The notes: generated from the letters alone by a model not told the origin. A stretch of DNA of 45,339 nt from Thermoplasmatota archaeon (GCA_023381415.1 JAMCUN010000002.1:12932-58270); one strand, 5' to 3'. Positions 16,455 to 24,811 are shown, numbered from the stretch's first letter. A program made the numbers and translations.

Positions 16455-17637
16455 ACCGAAGCCTGTTCAGGATGATTTCATATGCATTATCCTTCCCCTC
16501 TCTCCTTGCCAGTTCCCTATATGCACTGTAAATCTTTTCAGATATCTGTGGAAGTTCCTTGCGTGTTGCCTTGAGGTTCCTAATTGCATCTGGGAATTCC
16601 TCTAATGGCCTCACATCCACTAAGTTCTTCCAGGTGTCTGAGTCAAGCCCCCTGAAGCCAATAGGAGTGGTGATTACAGGACATCCCATGGACATGTAAT
16701 CAAGGATCTTCAGATTCCTTCCTCCGCCGTATTCAACGGGGTTTATCGCACCCAGGCATTCGCTCAGTATTTCATCCTTCGTTTGTTCATTTACAACTCC
16801 GTGGCATATTACATTCTCGCTCCTTGACTTACGGAAGTTTTCGCAGACGCTCCCTATTATGTGAAATTCAATATCAGGTAGGGTCTTTGCAAATTTCTCT
16901 ATCTGTGCCATTGCCCTGATATTGGGTTCGTACATTGATCCGATAAATACTATGCTGTTTGAGTTCTGGCCATGCCACCTATATGGTTTCTCATCTGCCA
17001 GAAGCGGCAGCAAATGTATCTTAGAACCGTCCACAGAATAGTCTCTCTGGATGTACTCTCCATCCTGCTTTGTCATTACGAATATCAGGTCAGACCTCTG
17101 CACAAGGCTTCTCTCTATCTGCAATGCCTCCTTTTGAAACTTGTTCCCTTCTCTAAGTCTAGCTTCGACATTGTGAGCATCGTAGACTACGAATTTATCA
17201 GCTGTGATGCTTTCTTCGACCAATGGAAACAACCATGGTCCCTCGAATACTAGAACATCATATTCTCTGACTGCTTCAGCAACTCTCTTTCTGAACTTTC
17301 TCCTGAGAAAACTTGATCTGGATAGGCCAATTTCGAAATAGCGATTTCCTTCCAGTAGAGATATCCCCGAAAGAATCAGGGACCTGTACTGCTCAACTTC
17401 TTCTGTCTTGTAATCCCTCAGTACGAGCCCACCTGCTGAAATGATCTTCCTGCTCTTCCCCTGGAAGATTTGATAGCATCTCTTTGCATAAGCACTGCTG
17501 AAACTAGGGAAGATTTTGCCGTGGGCGAACTGGACCATCTTGGGATTCTTGGCTGCCTCCAGGACCATTATGCCGAGTTGATGTGGCTTACGACTTAAAG
17601 TTTTCTTTATATAGGGGAAGTGGCACTGCCCATTCAA
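16447..17637 (-). CDS. Glycosyltransferase, GT4-like
   Basis: 396 residues. The N-terminal half carries YDVLVFEGPWLFPL and KFVVYDAHNVEARL, like the acceptor domain of GT4 enzymes that have DxHN. NSIVFIGSMYEPNIRAM begins the donor domain, with INPVEYGGGRNLKILDYMSMGCPVI as the nucleotide-sugar segment, where E-Y-G-G-G-R-N-L-K replaces the standard E-G-F-G. This variant is seen in family members acting on large glycans. The ATG at 17637 is preceded by AT-rich sequence; MVLEAAKNP 23 codons in is an alternative. It is convergent with the other glycosyltransferase and probably serves the same surface glycan. Confidence 0.82.
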   Translation of the reverse strand: MNGQCHFPYIKKTLSRKPHQLGIMVLEAAKNPKMVQFAHGKIFPSFSSAYAKRCYQIFQGKSRKIISAGGLVLRDYKTEEVEQYRSLILSGISLLEGNRYFEIGLSRSSFLRRKFRKRVAEAVREYDVLVFEGPWLFPLVEESITADKFVVYDAHNVEARLREGNKFQKEALQIERSLVQRSDLIFVMTKQDGEYIQRDYSVDGSKIHLLPLLADEKPYRWHGQNSNSIVFIGSMYEPNIRAMAQIEKFAKTLPDIEFHIIGSVCENFRKSRSENVICHGVVNEQTKDEILSECLGAINPVEYGGGRNLKILDYMSMGCPVITTPIGFRGLDSDTWKNLVDVRPLEEFPDAIRNLKATRKELPQISEKIYSAYRELARREGKDNAYEIILNRLRST

Positions 17638-17919
17638 GGTCTAAATTTCAACTATATCAATCACAATATTCTCTAGGATCAGTCAACGTATGAGTTTTCA
17701 AAAATCCCTCGTGAATTCAGTCTTTGTAGGGGAGCAGTTGCAAATTGTCTTTTTGTGTAAAAAGTCGGAAGAGCTCTTGATCTCAAGCGTAGGCGCTTTC
17801 CCTGTTTTGGAGTATAAATCATTCCTTGATTGTCAGATGTCACCTTCGAGAGCGGATTCGGGGAAGATCGCTTACTGCTGGGTCGGTTATTTATGGTAGA
17901 CCAAAATACGGAATGTAAT

Positions 17920-18096
17920 ATGAATAGCAGTGAGGATAAATCATCTGCAAGTCCTTTCAATAGACTGCAGACGGAGGCCATGTATGGGGAGGTACTGAGG
18001 AAGGTCGGGGAGAGCGATACCAGCCCTTTCGTGTTTCCTTACAGGTCATCAATATTCTATAATCTACCAGCCCTAGAAGGAATATCATCGGTATAG
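17920..18096 (+). other. Short open frame, possibly the detached N-terminus of the MFS gene
   Basis: ATG 17920 (or 17893 with nine more codons) to TAG 18096, 58 residues, hydrophilic (MNSSEDKSSASPFNRLQTEA...). TTATTTATGG at about 17888-17897 is a TATA candidate 25-30 bases upstream. Its end overlaps by 20 bases the open part of the MFS frame, which starts at 18077 but has no start codon there. A single-base slip between 18077 and 18093 would join the two into one protein with a soluble N-terminal tail. It may equally be an unrelated short reading frame. No family recognised. Confidence 0.35.
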
Positions 18097-18199
18097 AAGG
18101 GATCCCGGTACGGACAGACGCAACGTTTTCATAATCTCAATCGGTTCTGCCATAAGGACGTTCGGAACCGGAGGCGTCTGGAGTTTCACTCCCCTTTTC

Positions 18200-19270
18200 A
18201 TGAACAATGAACTCCACATCTCCCTTCTGGTGGTAGGGCTAATATTTGCGGTCAACGCCATTCTAGGTGGGATTGTCCAGATCTACGGGGGTAGACTGGG
18301 GGATGTTTACGGATTCAAGAGGATCATTGTCATATTTGCGACAGGTTACTTCATCACACTCTTCCTCCTGTTCTACGTCTCCTTGACACTCCCGATACCC
18401 CTTCTGTTTGTTCTCCTCTTTATACTCAATCAGGCAGTAGGGTCGTTGCTGATGCCATCGCTGAGCGCATTGCTCTCTCTAAGCAGCGATGTCCCACTCG
18501 CTGGGTTTTCTTACATGAGGGTTGCATCCAACCTAGGCTGGGCATTTGGACCTGCAATGGCAGGAGTAATAGCAGGCACCATTGGATATCCATACATCTA
18601 TCTGACTGCAGCAATAAGCACCCTTATCTCTCTGCCTCTATACCTCTTCTACCTGAAAGATAAGAAGAACGTGGAATCTGCCCCGGAAAAGTTTTCATTC
18701 AGCAAGGTGCAAAGGGAACTCTACCTGTTTGGGATTGGGATAGCGTTCCTATTCGTAGTGGTGTCGCAGTTCTCGGTAACACTCTCGATTTACGCGAATC
18801 ACTTTGAGCATCTCAGCCTTGCATCGATAGGACTGATATATTTCATAAACGGGATCGCTGTGGCAGCATTCCAGTTGCCTGTTTACAGGCTGGTCAGCAG
18901 GATTGGGTTGTGGAACGGCATGATTATAGGCTCAGCCCTCTACATTGCAGGATATTTTTCAATGGCCTTCGACCACACCCTTCCGCAGTTCATGCTTTCA
19001 ATGCTCGTTGTTACAATGGGGGAGAACGCAGTGACCCCGACGGGGAGCGCTATGGTTGCGAAGATTGCCAAAGGAAGGGACATGGGGGTGAACATGGGGG
19101 TATACAATTTCTTCATGTCGCTGGGAAGAGGGATGGGGCCAAGCTATGGGTCGTTCCTGCTATCATACCTGACATTCCCCATTGAAATATGGGGACTTGC
19201 AGTATCTCCCGCTTTCATAGCGATGGTAGCCTTCTTTTCCAGAAAGAGGAAGGAGAGTTTTGAAAAATAG
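18200..19270 (+). CDS. MFS transporter with disrupted or unusual start
   Basis: The ATG at 18200 gives 356 residues with about eleven hydrophobic helices, including the MFS loop motif GGRLGDVYGFKR after the second helix. The frame is open back to 18077. The 41 codons before the ATG encode an obvious first membrane helix, RRNVFIISIGSAIRTFG followed by TGGVWSFTPLF. Full length with that helix is about 397 residues, normal for MFS. Yet no ATG, GTG or TTG precedes the helix, so either the gene is frameshifted with the short frame at 17920-18096, uses an odd start codon, or carries a sequencing error. Its position after glycosyltransferases may suggest export of a glycan-related compound, but the substrate is unknown. 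Confidence 0.75.
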   Translation: MNNELHISLLVVGLIFAVNAILGGIVQIYGGRLGDVYGFKRIIVIFATGYFITLFLLFYVSLTLPIPLLFVLLFILNQAVGSLLMPSLSALLSLSSDVPLAGFSYMRVASNLGWAFGPAMAGVIAGTIGYPYIYLTAAISTLISLPLYLFYLKDKKNVESAPEKFSFSKVQRELYLFGIGIAFLFVVVSQFSVTLSIYANHFEHLSLASIGLIYFINGIAVAAFQLPVYRLVSRIGLWNGMIIGSALYIAGYFSMAFDHTLPQFMLSMLVVTMGENAVTPTGSAMVAKIAKGRDMGVNMGVYNFFMSLGRGMGPSYGSFLLSYLTFPIEIWGLAVSPAFIAMVAFFSRKRKESFEK

Positions 19271-19303
19271 TATGGACAGAAAGGAAAACTCTGAACTGCC
19301 AGG

Positions 19304-19456
19304 CTATTCCTTCATCAGGTTGATAATAAAGGCTGATATTACCCATACAAGACCTATCAGGTCGAGCAGCAACAGTTTTGAATATAATCCGTACCCAAGA
19401 ATACCCAAGGGTAAGATGTAAAATATAATAAATAAAAGAATAGTTCTCGGGCTCAT
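19304..19456 (-). CDS. 50-residue membrane protein at the end of the ribosomal protein operon
   Basis: ATG 19456 to TAG 19304, beginning 8 bases after the rpl12 stop, so probably co-transcribed with it. The product is almost entirely hydrophobic: MSPRTILLFIIFYILPLGIL, a short GYGLYSK turn, and a second helix LLLDLIGLVWVISAFII ending NLMKE. Two transmembrane helices with a positively charged N-terminus are predicted. I know of no named family. Small two-helix proteins of this kind can be subunits or regulators of membrane complexes; secE lies in the same operon, but a link is guesswork. Confidence 0.65.
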   Translation of the reverse strand: MSPRTILLFIIFYILPLGILGYGLYSKLLLLDLIGLVWVISAFIINLMKE

Positions 19457-19464
19457 CGAGCTAT

Positions 19465-19770
19465 CTACCCGAATAGTGCACCGAGTCCGGCGACTGCCTC
19501 TTCCTCGCTCTTATCTTCCTTCTTTTCCTCTTTCTTCTCTTCCTTCTTTTCTTCTTTCTTCTGAGGCTCTGCCTGAGCTACCGGCTGTGCTGCAACCATT
19601 GATGACTTGATTGCCTCCTCTATGTTTACTCCCTCTAGGGAGGCTACCAGGCTTTTCACTCTTGCAGGGTCCGGCGTTACGCCAGCGGCCTTGAGTATTT
19701 CTGATATTCCATCTTCGGTGATTGGTTTCCCTACGGAATTCAGTATCAGTGCGCTGTAAATGTACTCCAT
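19465..19770 (-). CDS. rpl12: Large subunit ribosomal protein L12 (archaeal P1 type)
   Basis: Stalk protein that dimerises on L10 and recruits translation GTPases. [20 protein letters not shown] is the standard archaeal start. The ATG at 19770 is preferred over the GTG at 19779, because AAGGGTGA lies 6-13 bases before the ATG and because archaeal L12 normally begins MEYIY. The product is 101 residues: an N-terminal helical dimerisation domain to about residue 58, an Ala/Pro-containing hinge, a long Lys/Glu-rich stretch, and the invariant end AGLGALFG, which contacts elongation factors. Last ribosomal gene of the L11-L1-L10-L12 operon. Confidence 0.96.
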   Translation of the reverse strand: MEYIYSALILNSVGKPITEDGISEILKAAGVTPDPARVKSLVASLEGVNIEEAIKSSMVAAQPVAQAEPQKKEEKKEEKKEEKKEDKSEEEAVAGLGALFG

Positions 19771-19824
19771 ATTTTTCACCCTTAATTACTCCAAGATAAT
19801 AAACTAAACGTCTTAAACATTATC

Positions 19825-20679
19825 CTATGCCCCCTTCGGAATCTTGCTTTCCAGCGACTTGGCAATCGAATTTCCCTTAGCCAGGAGAAGCTGAATGCTT
19901 TCCTTGGTCGGATAGGAAGCTGCAAGGCTGAGTGCAATGGCGTTTCTGTACGCTTTAGAAACGAAAATTGGGGTAGATTCACTGTTGTAGTAGTTTATGT
20001 GCAGTGACAGTGCTATGGCTGATGAATGCCCAAGAACCAGTTTCTGAACAAAGTCCGCTGTCGATGATCCTAGTACGCTCTTGTTGAAAACAATCCCATC
20101 CTCATATGCCGCCCTGAAATCCAAACCTATCTCCAGTGGAAGAATTTCCAGTTTTGAGAGGGCTATTGCCTTTTCCTTGGATATCTTATCCCCCTTCTTG
20201 ACCAGGACAGTTTCTTTCCTTATGACTACCTTTCCTTGGTCTATCGATGCCGGGATCCCCGCCTTCTGGAGCTCTCCGACGACAGGTCCAGGTTTCAGGT
20301 TAGTGGGCTTAGCTTCCAGTATTATGTCTTCAGGGGAAATTTCGCCCCCCTTTGCAGGGGCCTTGGTCCTGCTCGACTCAATCTCCCTGAAAAGCTTGAA
20401 TGGGTTTTCCTTGGAAAAGATTGCTGCTACGGGACCGTCCATATAGTCCTCCAGCCCCCTGATTGACTCTATCTTCATCTCGTCGAAAGCCCTTTTGAGG
20501 AGGGTCTTCTTAACTACCTTTATGGTGGCCTTGCCCCTTAGTGATCTCCTGATTTCTTGGAACTGCTTTCCAGGCACTCTCTCAATTCCCACCAGGGCTA
20601 TCGATTTAGCATTCCTTATCTCCTCGGATATGGCCTTTATTGCGACGTCCTTGGATTCAGAGTATCTGTCTTCCCTCAT
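19825..20679 (-). CDS. rpl10: Large subunit ribosomal protein L10 (P0 type), no acidic tail
   Basis: Base of the ribosomal stalk, 284 residues. KSIALVGIERVPGKQFQEIRR and the following KVVKKTLLKRAF form the 23S-binding domain. The insertion domain with PGPVVGELQKAGIPA is archaeal/eukaryotic P0-like. The C-terminal helices (ALSLHINYYNSESTPIFVSK onwards) should bind L12 dimers. Many archaeal L10 proteins end in a charged tail matching L12 (GLGALFG-like). Here the protein stops at LESKIPKGA with no such tail. A textbook GGAGGTGA lies six bases before the ATG, inside the end of rpl1, whose stop is one base upstream of the start, so coupled translation is likely. Confidence 0.95.
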   Translation of the reverse strand: MREDRYSESKDVAIKAISEEIRNAKSIALVGIERVPGKQFQEIRRSLRGKATIKVVKKTLLKRAFDEMKIESIRGLEDYMDGPVAAIFSKENPFKLFREIESSRTKAPAKGGEISPEDIILEAKPTNLKPGPVVGELQKAGIPASIDQGKVVIRKETVLVKKGDKISKEKAIALSKLEILPLEIGLDFRAAYEDGIVFNKSVLGSSTADFVQKLVLGHSSAIALSLHINYYNSESTPIFVSKAYRNAIALSLAASYPTKESIQLLLAKGNSIAKSLESKIPKGA

Positions 20680-20680
20680 C

Positions 20681-21325
20681 TCATTTCACCTCCACCTTCA
20701 CGGCAGGCCCCATAGTTGTCTTCACGTAAATCGTCCTTATGTTGTCCTCCCCCTTTTCTAGTTTTGATTCGATCCTCTTCAGCACTTCGAGGCCGTTCTG
20801 AGTGATCTTTTCTATTTCCATATCCTTAGACCCTATAGGAACATGAACGACAGGCTTCTCCTTGCTTCTTGCCTTCACTGTCCTTCTGAGGTTGTTTATT
20901 ATTGGGACGGGATCAACGTTAGCTGGAATAGGTCTGGGCATCTTTCCCCTGGGACCCATTATGCCTCCAAGTATCTTTCCTACCCTCGGCATCAGTGCCA
21001 CTTCTGCTATGAAGAAATCTATGTCATTAACCATCTTCTTCGTTGCCCTCTTATCGTCGCTCATCTTGTCAAGCTCTTCAGCAGATATGACCTTGTCAGC
21101 CGACCCCTTTGCCTTTGAAGCGAGTTCATTTCCAGAAATGAGTCCAACCTTTACCTTCCTTCCCCTTCCGTTCGGGAGAACGATTTCTTCGTTGATCCTG
21201 TTCTTGGGATTCGAGAGGTCAACATCCTTCAGGTTTATTGCTATATCCACTGACTCCCCAAATTTCCTTTTTGGGGACTTGCTGATTGCCTCTTCTAGGC
21301 TCTTCTTAAGTGTATCTCCATCCAT
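20681..21325 (-). CDS. rpl1: Large subunit ribosomal protein L1
   Basis: 214 residues, usual archaeal length. It binds 23S rRNA at the L1 stalk and in many archaea represses its own operon by binding a similar structure in the mRNA. Family features: SPKRKFGESVDIAINLKDVD near the start, LPNGRGRKVKVGLI, MPRVGKILGGIMGPRGKMPRPIPANVDP (the conserved GP-rich loop) and the C-terminal TIYVKTTMGPAVKVE. GGTGA at about 21339 is a suitably spaced ribosome site for ATG 21325. Located between rpl11 and rpl10. Confidence 0.97.
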   Translation of the reverse strand: MDGDTLKKSLEEAISKSPKRKFGESVDIAINLKDVDLSNPKNRINEEIVLPNGRGRKVKVGLISGNELASKAKGSADKVISAEELDKMSDDKRATKKMVNDIDFFIAEVALMPRVGKILGGIMGPRGKMPRPIPANVDPVPIINNLRRTVKARSKEKPVVHVPIGSKDMEIEKITQNGLEVLKRIESKLEKGEDNIRTIYVKTTMGPAVKVEVK

Positions 21326-21370
21326 TGGTATTTCACCAGAGTAGTTATGCGAGCAATAGGCTCTCCTACT

Positions 21371-21838
21371 CTAGATGGCGATAGACCCGTCTTTAATAAG
21401 TTTTTGTGTATCCCTTGGGTCCTTCCCCTCTACCGTGATCCCCATTGAAACGCACGTCCCTAGAACTTCCATCACTGCTGCCTTTATAGAAGCGGCAGTC
21501 ATGTTGTCCATCTTCATTTCCGCCACCTTCTTGATCTGGCTCAGTTTGAGGTCCCCGGATGTTTTAGTCTTCGATGATCCAGTGGCGGTTTCTATACCAA
21601 GCTCCTTCTTGAGAAGGGCAGAAACAGGAGGCTTCCCTACAGAAACCTCAAATTTTTTCGTCTCCGGGTCAACAGTTACCTTTACAGGTACTTGCATCCC
21701 AGAGAAAAGTTTCGTCTTCTCGTTTATCTCTTTGAGCACCAACCCAATGTTTATTCCCATTGGTCCCAATGCAGGACCAAGAGGCGGACCGGCAGTTGCC
21801 TTTCCGCCCTCAACCATTACAGATATTTCTTGCGGCAT
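21371..21838 (-). CDS. rpl11: Large subunit ribosomal protein L11
   Basis: 155 residues. It binds the GTPase-associated centre of 23S rRNA. The N-terminal domain carries GKATAGPPLGPALGPMGINIG, the proline-rich L11 signature, and the C-terminal RNA-binding domain includes GDLKLSQIKKVAEMKMDNM and AVMEVLGTCVSMGITVEGKDP. It starts three bases after the spt5 stop (21842). Spt5 and L11 are joined in most archaeal genomes, coupling transcription elongation and ribosome genes. Confidence 0.97.
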   Translation of the reverse strand: MPQEISVMVEGGKATAGPPLGPALGPMGINIGLVLKEINEKTKLFSGMQVPVKVTVDPETKKFEVSVGKPPVSALLKKELGIETATGSSKTKTSGDLKLSQIKKVAEMKMDNMTAASIKAAVMEVLGTCVSMGITVEGKDPRDTQKLIKDGSIAI

Positions 21839-21841
21839 TCT

Positions 21842-22657
21842 CTAAACCTCCTTTTCCAATAATTTAACAGAGTCGGCTTTCACAGTCAGTGGGATCGGCA
21901 CGATCGCATTCTGCAGTTCAAGGGTTATCTCATCCTTCTGAGTATCTACGTGAGTTATCCTTGCCTTCTCTCCCTTGAACGGCCCCTCTGTGACTTCCAC
22001 GTAATTTCCTACGCCCAGTGACTCAACAGCCGGCTTTGATACGAGATAATTCTCGATTTCCGACAGCTGAACCTCTCCAGCTATCATGTTTCTTGCTCCC
22101 CTGATTGTCCTGAGAAGGGCCATAGTCCGGTCAGGGTAAAGTGTTTCTATGAATATGTACCCTTTTACGTCCGGCGGAACTAGTATTGAGAACAAGTAAT
22201 CATGTTTCTCAATCCTTGCCTTGAGCCCTATGTCCCTTGCAATTTTCACTTCCTGTCCTATCGTTGTCTTCACGACTATGATAGTCTGCTTTACTTTTAT
22301 AGTGAAAAGATTTGCCTGCTTTCCATCCTCTTTCAGTACTGCTATTGCATAGTCGCCTATCTCCCCTCCCTTAGGCGTCTCCACCGATAACGGCCTGACC
22401 ATGGATTCCTTTGGCTTAAGCTTGTACTGGATCTTCAGCACATCCTGATTCTTCGGTGAAATAGCGACCTGCTTTCCCCTTTTCTGCTCCTCTATCACGA
22501 ACCACTCTATCTCTTCCTTCTGTTCGTGTATGTCGAGCGTGATATCAACAGACCCTTCCTTCTCAGATGGCTCATCATTCTCAATCACAAGATTGAAGGC
22601 GACCTTTTTGTTGGTTCCTACCTCCGAATCTTTGCCGTCACAGGTCCACTTAACCAT
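21842..22657 (-). CDS. spt5: Transcription elongation factor Spt5 (NusG) with extra N-terminal beta domain
   Basis: 271 residues, while archaeal Spt5 is normally about 145-150. Residues 124-206 are the NGN domain (IIVVKTTIGQEVKIARDIGL, GYIFIETLYPDRTMALLRTI). Residues ~216-268 are the KOW domain (VGNYVEVTEGPFKGEKARIT). Together they bind RNA polymerase and clamp DNA. Residues 1-122 are additional: repeated strands (VAFNLVIENDEPSEKEGSVD, DVLKIQYKLKP, GEIGDYAIAVLKEDG) look like an immunoglobulin-type beta sandwich similar to CARDB domains. The ATG at 22657 directly follows the secE stop, and no internal start would give a standard protein cleanly, so the extension seems real. Confidence 0.92.
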   Translation of the reverse strand: MVKWTCDGKDSEVGTNKKVAFNLVIENDEPSEKEGSVDITLDIHEQKEEIEWFVIEEQKRGKQVAISPKNQDVLKIQYKLKPKESMVRPLSVETPKGGEIGDYAIAVLKEDGKQANLFTIKVKQTIIVVKTTIGQEVKIARDIGLKARIEKHDYLFSILVPPDVKGYIFIETLYPDRTMALLRTIRGARNMIAGEVQLSEIENYLVSKPAVESLGVGNYVEVTEGPFKGEKARITHVDTQKDEITLELQNAIVPIPLTVKADSVKLLEKEV

Positions 22658-22882
22658 CTACGGCACCTTGAAAATTACATTCATGAGGAGGTAGATTATG
22701 AAGCCGACTCCCCCTATGATGATGATCCCTGCCCCCGTTATCAGAGACGACTTGCCAAATTCATCTCTCGTGGGCTTTTTGGCCATCTTGAGTATCCTTG
22801 AGTACTTTCCTCTACCTATTCTCTTGACCCTATCCGTAATAGAGTCCTCTAAATCCTCGATCCTATCATCCATATCAACCAT
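22658..22882 (-). CDS. secE: Protein translocase subunit SecE/Sec61-gamma
   Basis: 74 residues with one C-terminal membrane helix (SSLITGAGIIIIGGVGFIIYLLMNVIF), preceded by the amphipathic helix containing MAKKPTRDEFGKSS, the conserved Sec61-gamma element. It clamps the SecY channel. The ATG at 22882 has AGAGGTA about nine bases upstream. The gene lies 12 bases after ftsZ and abuts spt5 exactly, the order common in euryarchaea. The N-terminal 30 residues are acidic then basic and slightly longer than in many homologues. Confidence 0.93.
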   Translation of the reverse strand: MVDMDDRIEDLEDSITDRVKRIGRGKYSRILKMAKKPTRDEFGKSSLITGAGIIIIGGVGFIIYLLMNVIFKVP

Positions 22883-22894
22883 ACAGGGCTACCT

Positions 22895-23899
22895 CTAAAC
22901 GTACTTATTCTTGGCTCCGACCAGTATGGCTAATACCTTTATATCATTTTTCATTGACTCGTCTATCCTGGCACCCCATATTATCCGCGCGTTGGGATTT
23001 ATCTTTTTCTTGATCTCCTCCAGGACAGTATGTGCCTCTTCCACTGACATGTTTGAACTTCCAGTCACAGATACAATCGCGGAAGTCGCAGTTGAAACCT
23101 CTAGGTCCAGCAGGGGTGAATTTATTGCTTTCTTCGCAGCTTCCATAGCCCTCTCCTGCGACCCTGACTGTCCCATACCTATCATGGCGGTCCCTCCATC
23201 CTTCATTACCGTCTTTAGGTCGTTGAAATCAAGGTTGACCAGACCAGGCTTGGTGACCAATTCTGTCAATCCCTTGATAGATTTCATGAGAATCTCGTCA
23301 GCGAACCTGAAAGCTTCGTTGAGAGGGAGCCTAGGGACTATCTCAAGTAGCTTGTCGTTAGGGATCACAACTATGGTGTCTGATTTTTCCTTGAGTTTCT
23401 CAAGTCCCCATAACGCATTCTCCTTTCTCATCGAGCCTTCAGATTTGAAGGGTGTTGTGACTACTGATATCACAAGTGCTCCTGCATTCTTTGCAATCTC
23501 GGCGACTACAGGAGCGGAGCCAGTCCCTGTCCCTCCTCCCATTCCTGCAGTTATGAAAACGATGTCCGCGCCTTCCACGGCTGCGTTTATGTCTGCCTCA
23601 GCCTCCCTCGCAGACATCTCGCCAACTTGCGGTATCGCGCCAGCACCCAATCCCCTTGTGGTTCTCTTCCCTAGAAGTATCTTCTTCGATGCCTGTGTAA
23701 GCAGGAGATGCTGAGCATCGGTATTAGCCGCAATGATATCCGCACCCTGTATCCCTTCCTCCATGATACGCGTTATGGTGTTTGAACCTGAACCTCCACA
23801 GCCAAAAATCTTGATGCTTGTCTTCAGGCTTTTCAAAACTTCTATTAACTCAGCGTCTGTGTCTTGAAATGATTCATCATTCGGCATACTAACTACCAT
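22895..23899 (-). CDS. ftsZ: Cell-division GTPase FtsZ
   Basis: 334 residues, full two-domain FtsZ. Nucleotide loop IFGCGGSGSNTITRI (31-45), tubulin signature GGGTGTG (121-127), and synergy loop T7 NLDFND (222-227) providing the catalytic Asp, followed by a complete C-terminal domain (TAMIGMGQSG onwards). It forms the division ring. There is no long tail after the domain. ATG 23899 lies about 23 bases from a strong TATA-like ATATAAATAT (complement of 23917-23926), so the operon ftsZ-secE-spt5-rpl11-rpl1-rpl10-rpl12 probably begins here with a leaderless message. A second, atypical FtsZ-like gene is at 28565-29335. Confidence 0.96.
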   Translation of the reverse strand: MVVSMPNDESFQDTDAELIEVLKSLKTSIKIFGCGGSGSNTITRIMEEGIQGADIIAANTDAQHLLLTQASKKILLGKRTTRGLGAGAIPQVGEMSAREAEADINAAVEGADIVFITAGMGGGTGTGSAPVVAEIAKNAGALVISVVTTPFKSEGSMRKENALWGLEKLKEKSDTIVVIPNDKLLEIVPRLPLNEAFRFADEILMKSIKGLTELVTKPGLVNLDFNDLKTVMKDGGTAMIGMGQSGSQERAMEAAKKAINSPLLDLEVSTATSAIVSVTGSSNMSVEEAHTVLEEIKKKINPNARIIWGARIDESMKNDIKVLAILVGAKNKYV

Positions 23900-23916
23900 T
23901 TTGATAAATTATCTGA

Positions 23917-23926
23917 ATATTTATAT
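23917..23926 (-). promoter_or_regulatory. TATA element of the ftsZ-secE-ribosomal operon
   Basis: ATATAAATAT on the minus strand, centred about 23 bases before the ftsZ ATG at 23899. The spacing fits TBP binding with transcription starting at or next to the start codon. No ribosome site precedes the ATG. Confidence 0.6.
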
Positions 23927-23988
23927 GCTGTGATAGATTTTGAGTCTCTTCAGGACCTAATGGTGCGTTCCCGAGTCATGCGTTTAGT

Positions 23989-24792
23989 TCATTCAACTTT
24001 TGAGAAACCACTGGCCATTGATTTGTTCGCAAATACGAACGGCTCCTTTCCGTTGAACCCAACTACGCCGAGGGAGAATTTCGAGTTATCGGCAATGGAC
24101 CGCCACTCATCCTCCAGCCTGTCCCTTGCGCAGTAGAGTGAATGAGTCAGCTGTCTCCTTATTATCTCCTCCCCTATTCCTGTGGCAGCTGCCCCGAAGC
24201 CGTTCCTTACCAGTATCCCTGAACCTGGGATGGGCGTATCTCCAACCCTCCCTCTCATCATGGGGCTTGACCCGCCGGTTGACAATGCAGCTGCTATCTT
24301 CCCGTCAAAGTTTGCAACTGCGCCTACTGTGTCAACTGACTCTACCCCCCTGTAGAAAAATCTCGGGTCATTCTTTGCAACCACTCTGGATTCCTCAAGT
24401 CTCTTTCTTGCGCGATCAGTGGAAGGGTCGTACCTTGGGTGCCCCATTTTGAATGCAAACTCAGTTGCACCGTCGCCGCAGAGCATCACGTGTGGACTCT
24501 TCTCCATCACTTCCCTTGCTACTTGCACAGGATTCTTGACAAACTCTATGTTTATGACCGACCCAAAGTTTCCTTCGACCATCACGGACGCATCCATTTG
24601 GATGCTGCCATCAAGTCTCATTACTGAACCTGTGCCGGCATTGAAATTCAGGTCGTCTTCCATGTACTTGACGGCTGCAACTACTGCATCCAGTGGGTCA
24701 TTGTAATTGATTGAATATGAGGCATACTTATCTAGTAGGGGGCTCAAATCGGTACTGCTACCCACCCCACCATGAAGTATTATTTGCTTCAT
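23989..24792 (-). CDS. Isoaspartyl peptidase / L-asparaginase (Ntn-hydrolase)
   Basis: 267 residues of the plant-type asparaginase family, which cleaves itself and uses the new N-terminal Thr to hydrolyse asparagine or isoaspartyl dipeptides. LDAVVAAVKYMEDDLNFNAGTGSV is the alpha-subunit signature. The cleavage site is VDTVGAVANFDG (about residues 153-164, Thr nucleophile). STGGSSPMMRGRVGDTPIPGSG is the beta-subunit substrate loop. It is divergent from pyrB; the two leaderless starts share one palindromic TATA element. Both enzymes deal with aspartate, so shared expression is biologically sensible: asparaginase yields aspartate, the substrate of PyrB. Confidence 0.92.
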   Translation of the reverse strand: MKQIILHGGVGSSTDLSPLLDKYASYSINYNDPLDAVVAAVKYMEDDLNFNAGTGSVMRLDGSIQMDASVMVEGNFGSVINIEFVKNPVQVAREVMEKSPHVMLCGDGATEFAFKMGHPRYDPSTDRARKRLEESRVVAKNDPRFFYRGVESVDTVGAVANFDGKIAAALSTGGSSPMMRGRVGDTPIPGSGILVRNGFGAAATGIGEEIIRRQLTHSLYCARDRLEDEWRSIADNSKFSLGVVGFNGKEPFVFANKSMASGFSKVE

Positions 24793-24811
24793 GGGCCTGA
24801 ATACAACAAGG

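Noticed and set aside
17690-17899. Plus-strand open frame before the MFS region
   Set aside because: No promoter, ribosome site or recognisable sequence; it overlaps the short frame at 17893-18096 out of phase.
22911-23714. Long plus-strand open frame antisense to ftsZ
   Set aside because: Shadow of the highly conserved FtsZ coding sequence; composition is Ser/Pro-rich with no family character.
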